NCBI GenBank assembly: GCA_039815415.1
Contig: JBCBZH010000247.1
Span: 1-6,767, forward strand
Direction: 5' to 3'
Origin: JBCBZH01 sp039815415
GTDB taxonomy: Bacteria > Bacteroidota > Rhodothermia > Rhodothermales > Rubricoccaceae
Length of the DNA: 6,767 nt
Part shown: piece after piece, positions 1-5,123 of the stretch
How the letters are laid out: every line of letters starts with the position of its first letter
Numbering within the stretch: the stretch's first letter is position 1
The notes under the pieces: model-generated
What the model saw: the letters and a program-made list of their open reading frames with translations, nothing else
The model's database searches: none
What the model was told of the DNA's origin: nothing
Made by a program: the position numbers and the translations under genes

Positions 1-92
1 CGGCGCTGGCCTCGGGGGCGTTCGTGACGACGGTGACGGATGTGGTCGGGTTCTTTGCGTTCCTGGGCCTTGCGGCTGTGGTGTTGCTGTGA
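1..92 (+). CDS. mgtE: Magnesium transporter MgtE, C-terminal end (5' partial)
   Basis: Reading from base 3 to the TGA at 90-92 gives 29 residues beginning ALASGAFVTTVTDVVG and ending in a hydrophobic run (FFAFLGLAAVVLL). This closely matches the last transmembrane helix of MgtE-family Mg2+ channels, whose usual ending is a D-P-A-hydrophobic-A-S-G-P-F-V-T-T-x-x-D-V-x-G pattern followed by a helix that stops almost at the C-terminus. Bases 1-2 (cg) are compatible with the Pro codon that normally precedes ALASG. The Asp in the TVTD segment corresponds to the pore-lining Asp that helps coordinate Mg2+ in characterised MgtE. The protein sits in the inner membrane and imports magnesium. The rest of the gene lies left of the window. 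It is a normal chromosomal gene, not a phage gene, so its position right before a terminase is informative. Confidence 0.85.
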   Translation, partial: ALASGAFVTTVTDVVGFFAFLGLAAVVLL

Positions 93-123
93 CGGCGGGT
101 GACGCTGTTTTGCTGCGCAAAAG

Positions 124-151
124 GCGCCCCACCCGCCGCCCCCCGGGGCGC
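124..151 (-). terminator. Inverted repeat, possible minus-strand terminator after mgtE
   Basis: A perfect 7-bp GC-only inverted repeat (gcgcccc at 124-130, ggggcgc at 145-151) encloses a 14-base C-rich loop. Read on the minus strand the stem is followed by cTTTTg (bases 119-122), the order expected of a short intrinsic terminator for leftward transcription. It begins 31 bases after the mgtE stop. In GC-rich DNA such a stem can arise by chance, so this is tentative. Confidence 0.3.
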
Positions 152-156
152 ACCTA

Positions 157-1083
157 GTGGAGATCGCGGCGCAGAAGGCCGCCTTGCGCCGGGCGGCCTT
201 TACGGCGCGCAAGGCGAGCGTGCCTGGCGCTCAGATGTTCGCCACCACCAACCCGGACAGCCCCTACCACTACCTCAAAACCGACTTCATCGACCGGGAG
301 GCGGAGCTACGCGCCTCCGGCCTCGATGTGCGCGTCTGGCACTACACGCTAGACGACAACCCCTATTTAGATCCGGCCTACGTCGCCTCCGTCAAGGCGG
401 CGCATACCGGACTCTGGTACAAGCGCTTCATCCTTGGCCTGTGGGTACAGGCCGCTGGCGCCATCTATGAGCAGTGGGACGACACCCACCACGTCCGGGC
501 AGCGCCTCCGCGCACGGATGCCCCGGATACAGCCATCGGGATTGACTACGGCACGTCCAACGCGACGGCATTCGTCCAGCTCGACGGATGGCGGGTCACT
601 GGTTCAGGGTCCCCACTGCTGTACGTCCCACGCGCTGAGGCCCACGACGGGCGCGAGGAAGGACAACGAACCGACGCTCAACACGCCGACGCGCTGGCGG
701 CCTTCATGGAGCCGCTGCCCGGTACACCTCCGGTCTATGCGGACCCGTCGGCCGCGTCGTTCATCGCCGTGCTGCGAGAGCGTGGTTTCTACGTCCGCCC
801 GGCGGATAACAGCGTCGTTGACGGCATCCGGTATGTGTCGGCGGCGCTCGGAAACCCGGACGCCGCCGACAACCCGAGCCCGGTGCGACTGACGGTCTCG
901 CCCCGGTGCGAGGATCTGATCCGGGAGTTCTCCGCCTACGTGTGGGACGAGAAGGCGCAGAAGAAGGGTGAGGATAAGCCGGTCAAAGCCAACGACCATT
1001 CGCTCGACGCCCTGCGCTACGCCGCCTTCTCCCACTTCGCCAGCCTGCCCCGGCGCCCACGCACACACAACGTCAACTTGTAA
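157..1083 (+). CDS. Phage terminase large subunit, nuclease half (N-terminally truncated, chimeric start)
   Basis: The frame encodes 308 residues from a GTG at 157. From about residue 21 it is clearly a phage terminase large subunit. SVPGAQMF-ATTNPDSPYHYLK (21-41) holds the TTNPD coupling motif that ends the ATPase domain. Next come WHYTLDDNPYLDP (61-73), the conserved GLWYKRFILGLW block (85-96), and an RNase H-like nuclease with acidic residues in the expected places: D130 in IGIDYGTSN, D196 in YADPSAASF, and D284 (or D280) in NDHSLDALRYA. Full-length proteins of this family are usually about 400-500 residues. The missing part is the N-terminal ATPase with Walker A and Walker B, so this product could cut DNA but not power packaging. 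Residues 1-20 are unlike terminase and may come from the flanking host gene. No better start exists in frame: there is a stop at 100-102 and the first ATG (235) lies inside the conserved block. The stop overlaps the portal start (TAATG). The gene may be a broken remnant. Confidence 0.85.
   Translation: MEIAAQKAALRRAAFTARKASVPGAQMFATTNPDSPYHYLKTDFIDREAELRASGLDVRVWHYTLDDNPYLDPAYVASVKAAHTGLWYKRFILGLWVQAAGAIYEQWDDTHHVRAAPPRTDAPDTAIGIDYGTSNATAFVQLDGWRVTGSGSPLLYVPRAEAHDGREEGQRTDAQHADALAAFMEPLPGTPPVYADPSAASFIAVLRERGFYVRPADNSVVDGIRYVSAALGNPDAADNPSPVRLTVSPRCEDLIREFSAYVWDEKAQKKGEDKPVKANDHSLDALRYAAFSHFASLPRRPRTHNVNL
175..201 (+). terminator. Strong GC-rich hairpin in the junction segment, terminator-like
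   Basis: Bases 175-183 (aaggccgcc) and 192-200 (ggcggcctt) form a perfect 9-bp stem with an 8-base loop, and the 3' arm runs into TTT at 199-201. This is a credible short intrinsic terminator for mgtE, about 83 bases after its stop. It lies inside the reading frame assigned to the terminase start, which is a further reason to think the first codons of that frame are not original terminase sequence. If the segment is instead host coding DNA, the hairpin is incidental. Confidence 0.35.
203..217. other. Probable host/phage junction
   Basis: Upstream of here the sequence is mgtE plus non-phage DNA; downstream the terminase similarity starts abruptly at S-V-P-G-A (codons from 217). The switch falls inside a gene, in the middle of the terminase, rather than next to an integrase, a tRNA or a direct repeat. 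It is therefore not the usual appearance of an attL or attR site. The exact base cannot be fixed from this sequence alone. It may be a deletion scar, illegitimate recombination or an assembly chimera. Confidence 0.5.
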
Positions 1084-2699
1084 TGCCTACGCTTCCTAAA
1101 ATCGAATCCATGCTCCACGAGTGGGAGGTGGTGCGAGATGTCCACCAGGCCAACTACCTTCCACGCCTGAAAGCGACCGCTTCGGCAGCGTCGGTCACTA
1201 CGGCCGCACAGCGCGTAGGTGACAAAGCCGCCCGCTACCTGCCCATGCGGGACCAGGGCGAAAACCTCGACGCCTACGAGTACGCCGTCCGTATGGTCGA
1301 GCCCGGCGGGCTTCTGGCCTACACTGTCGGTTCGCTCGCCGGGCAGATCGCCGCTGCTGAGGCCGAAATCGCCCGCGTCTGGGCGCCCGACGAGGGACAA
1401 GGACTATTCGGCTCACCCGAAGAAGAAGGCACGGAGGCCGCCCGACTGTGGGCTGACGCCGACGGCGAGGGCACCAACTGGGGCGTGCTCTTTCGCACGC
1501 TCACCACCAGCTCGATCCTCTACCAGGACTACTGGCTCGTGGTGGACGGCAAGCGCACAGAGACCATTACGCGCACGGACCCGACGAACCCAGAGAACGT
1601 CACGGAAATCACGGTGGAGCGCCCGCCGTGCGTTCGGCTCATCCCGCCGTGGTGCCTTGAAGCGATGGAGACGAGCGGCGGCATCCTGACGCGCGTGCAG
1701 TTCAAGACCGAGCGCATCGACACCGACGAGAACGGCAACACCAAGGAAGTCGAGGTCCTGTCCGATTACACGCTGGGGGGCTGGGTCCGATCCGTGCAGA
1801 GCGGGGATAGCGTCGAGGTGGAAGCATCGGGCAGCTACGTCTACTTCGATGACACTGACCGCACGGTGCCGCGCCTGCCGGTCTACCGCGTCCGCCTGCC
1901 GTTTGAGACCTACCACGCGCACCTCTGGGCACGCAAGGAGCTGTCCATCCTCAACATGCAGATGCGTGGCGATGCCATGCTCAACCTGGGCAACTCGCCC
2001 CGGCTCATCCGCATCAAGGGCGAAGGGGAGTTCGAGCGCCCGGACGCCACCACGCCCGACGGCTCCACGGGCTCGCGCACGGCCGACGAGATCCAAGCGG
2101 GCGGGCGCTACCACGAACTTGGCAACGGCGGGGACATGCGCTACGTCGAGCCCGCAATGGCGGCCATCGGCGCTACGTCGGCGCGGCTCGCGGAGAAGCG
2201 CAAGGCGTTCCGAGAGGAAGCGTTCCACCTGATGGCTGACGAAGCGCGGCAGGTGACCGCTACCGAAGTCCGGCAGCGTTCGTCCTCTGGCACCGATGCC
2301 ATCCTGTCTCTCATCTCTTCCACCATCGAGGAAGCCGAGAACCAGGCGCTGTTCCTACTCGCTCAGACCATCGCACCGGACAGCCCGACGAGCTGGCGCG
2401 AGGCATCTGTGAAGCGGAGTGAGGACTTCGTGGCCTTCGACGCGGCCGAGCGGTCCAACGAGATGACGGAGCGCGTATTCGGTCCCGACGCGATCCCCGT
2501 TGGACAGACCGCGCAGGTGGAGGCCGCCAAGCGGTGGTGTGAGACCCACGGGCTCGCCTACAAGGAAGAGGAGGTGCAGGCGTCCGTCGAGACGTGGAAC
2601 ACCACACGCGGGCAAGTGAGCTTTGCCCGGCGTCAGGACATCCTCGCGGGGCTGGCGGGTGACGGTTCAACTGAGGGCGTGCCGGATCTGGGTCTGTGA
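1083..2699 (+). CDS. Phage portal protein, DUF4055-like
   Basis: This 538-residue protein follows the terminase with a one-base overlap (TAATG), the usual place for the portal: the ring at one capsid vertex through which DNA enters and leaves. Features resembling DUF4055-type portals are an N-terminal W-x-x-V-x-D-V start (about 14-20), a KAARYLP motif (48-54), and a YEYAVR segment leading to a hydrophobic stretch (65-100). There is also a long C-terminal helical region (about 378-430) with MADEARQVTATEVRQR followed by an LSLISSTIEEAENQALFLLAQ-type helix, as in portal stem and crown helices. The length is typical for portals (450-600). A turn at 213-224 has a D-x-D-x-N-G pattern between two predicted beta strands. 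ATG at 1083 is the only sensible start; the bases in front (caacttgta) contain no Shine-Dalgarno motif, so translation probably depends on coupling to the terminase stop. The portal role rests on family resemblance plus gene order. Confidence 0.75.
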   Translation: MPTLPKIESMLHEWEVVRDVHQANYLPRLKATASAASVTTAAQRVGDKAARYLPMRDQGENLDAYEYAVRMVEPGGLLAYTVGSLAGQIAAAEAEIARVWAPDEGQGLFGSPEEEGTEAARLWADADGEGTNWGVLFRTLTTSSILYQDYWLVVDGKRTETITRTDPTNPENVTEITVERPPCVRLIPPWCLEAMETSGGILTRVQFKTERIDTDENGNTKEVEVLSDYTLGGWVRSVQSGDSVEVEASGSYVYFDDTDRTVPRLPVYRVRLPFETYHAHLWARKELSILNMQMRGDAMLNLGNSPRLIRIKGEGEFERPDATTPDGSTGSRTADEIQAGGRYHELGNGGDMRYVEPAMAAIGATSARLAEKRKAFREEAFHLMADEARQVTATEVRQRSSSGTDAILSLISSTIEEAENQALFLLAQTIAPDSPTSWREASVKRSEDFVAFDAAERSNEMTERVFGPDAIPVGQTAQVEAAKRWCETHGLAYKEEEVQASVETWNTTRGQVSFARRQDILAGLAGDGSTEGVPDLGL

Positions 2700-2703
2700 C
2701 GCT

Positions 2704-2973
2704 ATGAACCGCCTCTACGATGCCCCCGCCGTCATCTTCGACACCAAGGCCGAAGACGTGACTGGCGCCGTCACCACTGCCCCCATTCGGGTCACGCTTG
2801 ACCTGGAGCGGGTCATTATGGCCCGCGATGACCCCGATGATAGCTCACGCTGCATTGTCGAACTGACGGGCGAGTGCGTCACACTCGCACAGTCAAAAGA
2901 TGTGTTCACCGCGAACTGGGAGGCATACCGTCGGAGCGCTGATGTACTGTGGCAGCCGCCAAAGAAGCAATGA
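2704..2973 (+). CDS. Small hypothetical phage protein between portal and minor head protein
   Basis: The protein has 89 residues starting MNRLYDAPAV. The ATG at 2704 lies 4 bases after the portal stop, while the longer in-frame version (from 2623) would overlap the portal C-terminus by 77 bases and is unlikely. The sequence looks like a small mixed alpha/beta protein: an extended N-terminal half with alternating hydrophobics (APAVIFDTK, APIRVTLDLERVI), an acidic DDPDDSS loop, a second strand-rich part (CIVELTGECVTL), and a short helix rich in Trp and Tyr near the end (ANWEAYRRSADVLWQPP). I see no signal peptide or membrane segment. Its stop overlaps the next start (ATGA at 2970-2973), so it is translated with the head genes. 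I do not recognise the family; a head-associated accessory protein is a guess from position only. Confidence 0.7.
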   Translation: MNRLYDAPAVIFDTKAEDVTGAVTTAPIRVTLDLERVIMARDDPDDSSRCIVELTGECVTLAQSKDVFTANWEAYRRSADVLWQPPKKQ

Positions 2974-3923
2974 TTCCAACGGCTTCCGAAGTTCGCGCGC
3001 TTCTGAACACGCTGGAGGCTGACGCCGTGGCGGAGGCTGCGCTTGTCGGAGACCGGGCGCCCATCGATGAGGCCGCTCTTCGCCGTGTGCTGACCGAGGC
3101 ATGGGGCGGGGCGCTCCGTGGCATCCTCTCCGTCATGAACGCGGCGGGGATCGGTCCCGACGCCGACCGTGACGGCACGATCTCCGAGCGAGAACTAAAC
3201 ACCTACCTGGAGATCCTGCGCTATGCCGTTGCCGTGGCATTCGCGGCCCCGGCCCTCGGGCACGTTGCCTCTCGGCTCAGAGACACCTACCGGCAGGCTG
3301 CACGGCAGGAAGCCTCTGAGATCGAGCTGGCGTTCTCACTCCGCACACCCGACCGTCTCGCGCAGGCTACGGTTGCCCGTACCCATGCCCATTGGGTGAC
3401 GGCCTACGGGCAGCGCCACCTGGAGCCGCGCATCGCGGACGCGGTGCAGGCCATGCTAACCGCCGAAACGACACGCGCCGAGGCCGCCGATGGTCTCCGC
3501 CAGCTCGTCGGGAAGGTCTACCAGCACGGCATGAACTACTGGGATCTCGTGGTGTCGAACGCCGTCACGGATGCCCGTGAGATGGCGCGGATCTCCGTCT
3601 ATGCCGAGTCGGGACTGGAGGAGGTGTACCTCTCCACTGTCCGGGACCGGCGCCGATCCGAGGTGTGTAACCTTCTCAAATCACGCGCCTACCGTGTGCG
3701 CGACCTGACAGCCTACCGAGACGCCCGGTTGGCGGCCCCGACACCAGAGGCCGCGATGAGTGTCGCGCCGATGTGGACCGACAAGGACGTGCCAATCCTG
3801 CGCCGCATGGTGAGGAGTGCGGGCGGCCGCATCCCCGGTTCCATCGGGCCGCCCCCGCTGCATCACCGCTGTCGTTCTCGCCTCGTCGCTCGCCAGCCCG
3901 CCGAACCCGTCACCCCGATCTAG
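2970..3923 (+). CDS. Minor head protein, Mu gpF / SPP1 gp7 family, with EF-hand-like loop
   Basis: This 317-residue protein belongs to the phage minor head (head morphogenesis) family that sits next to the portal inside the capsid. The diagnostic part is C-terminal. A helix with VSNAVTDAREMARISVYAESG is followed by a D-R-R-R-S-E-V-C segment (C233) and by PPPLHHRCRSRLV (H298, H299, C301), the Cys/His signature of PF04233. The family's usual second Cys after V-C-x-x-C is not present here (VCNLL). Residues 64-75 read DADRDGTISERE, a perfect 12-position EF-hand Ca2+ loop with helices predicted on both sides. The middle (about 80-200) is mostly helical with many Ala, Arg and Glu. I chose the ATG at 2970 because it makes an ATGA overlap with the upstream gene and has a weak purine run (aaagaag) ahead; a GTG at 2949 would add 7 residues. 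Gene order (portal, small gene, gpF-like, scaffold, coat) supports the role. Confidence 0.82.
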   Translation: MIPTASEVRALLNTLEADAVAEAALVGDRAPIDEAALRRVLTEAWGGALRGILSVMNAAGIGPDADRDGTISERELNTYLEILRYAVAVAFAAPALGHVASRLRDTYRQAARQEASEIELAFSLRTPDRLAQATVARTHAHWVTAYGQRHLEPRIADAVQAMLTAETTRAEAADGLRQLVGKVYQHGMNYWDLVVSNAVTDAREMARISVYAESGLEEVYLSTVRDRRRSEVCNLLKSRAYRVRDLTAYRDARLAAPTPEAAMSVAPMWTDKDVPILRRMVRSAGGRIPGSIGPPPLHHRCRSRLVARQPAEPVTPI

Positions 3924-3927
3924 CCCA

Positions 3928-4152
3928 ATGGACGCGTTGACGATCCCCACCACCGGCTGGCATCCCTCCAACGTGCGCCGCGTGCGCCGTGCGCTCGATG
4001 TGTCGCTGCGAAATGAGGAGATCCGCGCGGCGTACCATTCGCGCGGAGAGGAGAAGCCGGGGGCCTGCATCGAGCGGCTTCGGCTGGCCTATTGCCTGAG
4101 CTACGCCACCGTGGAGCGCATCGTCTTTCCACGGACGGCGGACATAGAGTAG
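3928..4152 (+). CDS. Small helix-turn-helix-like protein (74 aa)
   Basis: The frame starts at ATG 3928, 4 bases after the minor head protein stop, and ends at TAG 4150-4152. The longer in-frame version from 3817 would run back through the conserved end of the previous gene and is rejected. The protein is basic in its first half (NVRRVRRALDVSLRNEEIRAAY, given here as residues 15-36) and then has CIERLRLAYCLSYATVERIV (47-66). That last part fits a helix-turn-helix: a helix, a turn around C-L-S, and a recognition-like helix beginning Y-A-T-V-E-R-I. Similar short patterns occur in Mor-like activators and in HTH parts of small terminase-type proteins. I do not recognise a specific family. A DNA-binding protein inside a head operon is unusual; it could be a late regulator, a packaging factor or a structural helical protein that only resembles an HTH. 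Confidence 0.65.
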   Translation: MDALTIPTTGWHPSNVRRVRRALDVSLRNEEIRAAYHSRGEEKPGACIERLRLAYCLSYATVERIVFPRTADIE

Positions 4153-4157
4153 TCACC

Positions 4158-4277
4158 GTGCCCGGAATTACGGTGCGAACGGACGATTGGGGGCCGTTTT
4201 TGAAGTGTGGCAATCCGCCATGCGCCTGCCCGTACCAGCGCACCCTTCCAGCCGGGGTAGATGGAACGCGACTCTGA
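4158..4277 (+). CDS. Possible 39-residue Cys-containing small protein
   Basis: A GTG start 5 bases after the previous stop opens a 39-codon frame with three closely spaced cysteines (C17, C22, C24 in KCGNPPCACPY), which could form part of a metal site or disulphide but are too few for a classic zinc ribbon. There is no Shine-Dalgarno motif. A hairpin with a T-run lies inside it (4178-4201), so the segment may instead be non-coding. I see no recognisable family, and this is a weak call. Confidence 0.3.
   Translation: MPGITVRTDDWGPFLKCGNPPCACPYQRTLPAGVDGTRL
4178..4201 (+). terminator. Weak hairpin plus T-run between minor head and scaffold genes
   Basis: aacgg (4178-4182) and ccgtt (4194-4198) form a 5-bp stem with an 11-base loop, followed by T's to 4201 (five T's in a row at 4197-4201). 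It is the longest T-run of the interval 4153-4325. It could act as a partial terminator separating expression of the HTH-like gene from scaffold and coat, but the stem is short and an alternative coding reading exists. Confidence 0.2.
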
Positions 4278-4326
4278 GGCTGAGGTCGAGCCGCCTCCGC
4301 GCCGCTCCCCGCACGTTCCTTCCTAG
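4261..4326 (+). CDS. Possible 21-residue leader-like peptide coupled to scaffold
   Basis: ATG 4261 opens a 21-codon frame rich in Glu, Pro and Arg (MERDSEAEVEPPPRRS...) whose TAG at 4324-4326 overlaps the scaffold GTG start as TAGTG. Its beginning overlaps the end of the 39-codon frame by 17 bases. Such a tiny frame could serve only to carry ribosomes to the scaffold start, which has no ribosome binding site of its own. It may equally be chance. Confidence 0.2.
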   Translation: MERDSEAEVEPPPRRSPHVPS

Positions 4327-5075
4327 TGCCTGACTTCCAGATCCCCGGCGTCGATGGCGCCGAACCGACCACCGTATCCCTGCCCGATGGTTACTCGCTC
4401 GTTGGCGAGGGCTTCGACCCACCCGAAGGCTTTGTCCCTGCCGAGCGCTTCAAGTCGGAGGTAGATCGGCGGCTCCAGTCCACGATTAAGAACCGTGGCT
4501 ACCTGACGCCAGAGGAGGCCTATGCCGACGACGCGATCCAGGCCCAGCTCCGGGAGCGAGGCTACGACCTCGACGCCGACGGCAAGGTGCTCGGCAAGCT
4601 CGACCCCGACAAGATCGAGGCAATCCGCACGGAGGCCGTAGCGCCGCTTCGTGAGCAGCTCGACGCCGCCAACGGCGCGATCCGCGAGCTTCGCCAGAAG
4701 GCGCTCCTGGCCGACATCCAGACGACGCTCACGGCGGAACTCTCCGATGCCGCGTTTACGCCTGCCATCCCTGGCACGCCGTCCCCTGTGGAGGCGCTCA
4801 TTGCCAGTCGCGTGCAGACCGACGACGAGGGCCGCCCCTACGTCGAGTCCGACGCCGGAATCCCCGAATACGACGTGCCGAAGGCGCTTCTGGGCATCGT
4901 GCAGCAGAACGCGAAGGGCCTCCTGCGTGATAAGACGCAGGGCGGCGGCGGCTTCGGCGGCGGCAAGCCCGGCAGCGGTGGATCTGGAAAGGTCAAGACC
5001 CGATCCCAATTCGAGGCGCTCGACCCGACGGCCCGCATGGAGTTCATGAAGGCCGGGGGGCGCGTCACCGACTAG
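4326..5075 (+). CDS. Phage scaffolding protein
   Basis: This 249-residue protein lies directly before the coat protein, where scaffolds sit. It chaperones coat assembly into a procapsid and is then released or degraded. The layout fits. The acidic N-terminal part has a G-F-V-P-A-E-R-F motif (about 35-42). A helical, coiled-coil-prone segment follows (about 97-135, EAIRTEAVAPLREQLDAANG and onward) and then a middle region. A Gly-rich flexible linker spans about 206-222 (GGGGFGGGKPGSGGSG), and the C-terminal cap of about 25 residues begins TRSQFEALDPTARMEFMKAG. That cap matches the short F-x-x-L-x-P-x-x-R-M-x-F-x-K-x-G-G ending seen in many phage scaffolds, thought to contact coat. A D-x-D-x-D-G motif lies at 81-86. 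The GTG start at 4326 is the first in frame that keeps the whole N-terminus; there is no Shine-Dalgarno motif (bases ahead are cgttccttccta). TAGTG overlap suggests translational coupling. Confidence 0.8.
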   Translation: MPDFQIPGVDGAEPTTVSLPDGYSLVGEGFDPPEGFVPAERFKSEVDRRLQSTIKNRGYLTPEEAYADDAIQAQLRERGYDLDADGKVLGKLDPDKIEAIRTEAVAPLREQLDAANGAIRELRQKALLADIQTTLTAELSDAAFTPAIPGTPSPVEALIASRVQTDDEGRPYVESDAGIPEYDVPKALLGIVQQNAKGLLRDKTQGGGGFGGGKPGSGGSGKVKTRSQFEALDPTARMEFMKAGGRVTD

Positions 5076-5123
5076 TGCGCTCCCGCGTGGGCGCTGTGTG
5101 CAAATCATCCTCCGCCCACCATC

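Noticed and set aside
141..148. CCCCGGGG palindrome as a possible attachment-site core
   Set aside because: There is no second copy in the window and no integrase, and short GC palindromes are common here.
99..470. 123-codon plus-strand frame starting near the junction
   Set aside because: It is out of frame with the strong terminase similarity, is Arg/Pro/Gly-rich, and has no motif.
1413..2228. 271-codon open frame on the minus strand
   Set aside because: It is opposite the portal, with shadow-like composition (Arg, Ala, Val, His) and no motif.
2949..2969. GTG start that would lengthen the minor head protein by 7 residues
   Set aside because: The ATG at 2970 forms an ATGA overlap with the preceding gene and has the better upstream purines, so the shorter form is preferred.
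5076..5123. Small inverted repeat (ccc/ggg with gcg/cgc arms) before the coat start
   Set aside because: The stem is broken by unpaired bases and has no T-run, so it is within what GC-rich sequence gives by chance.
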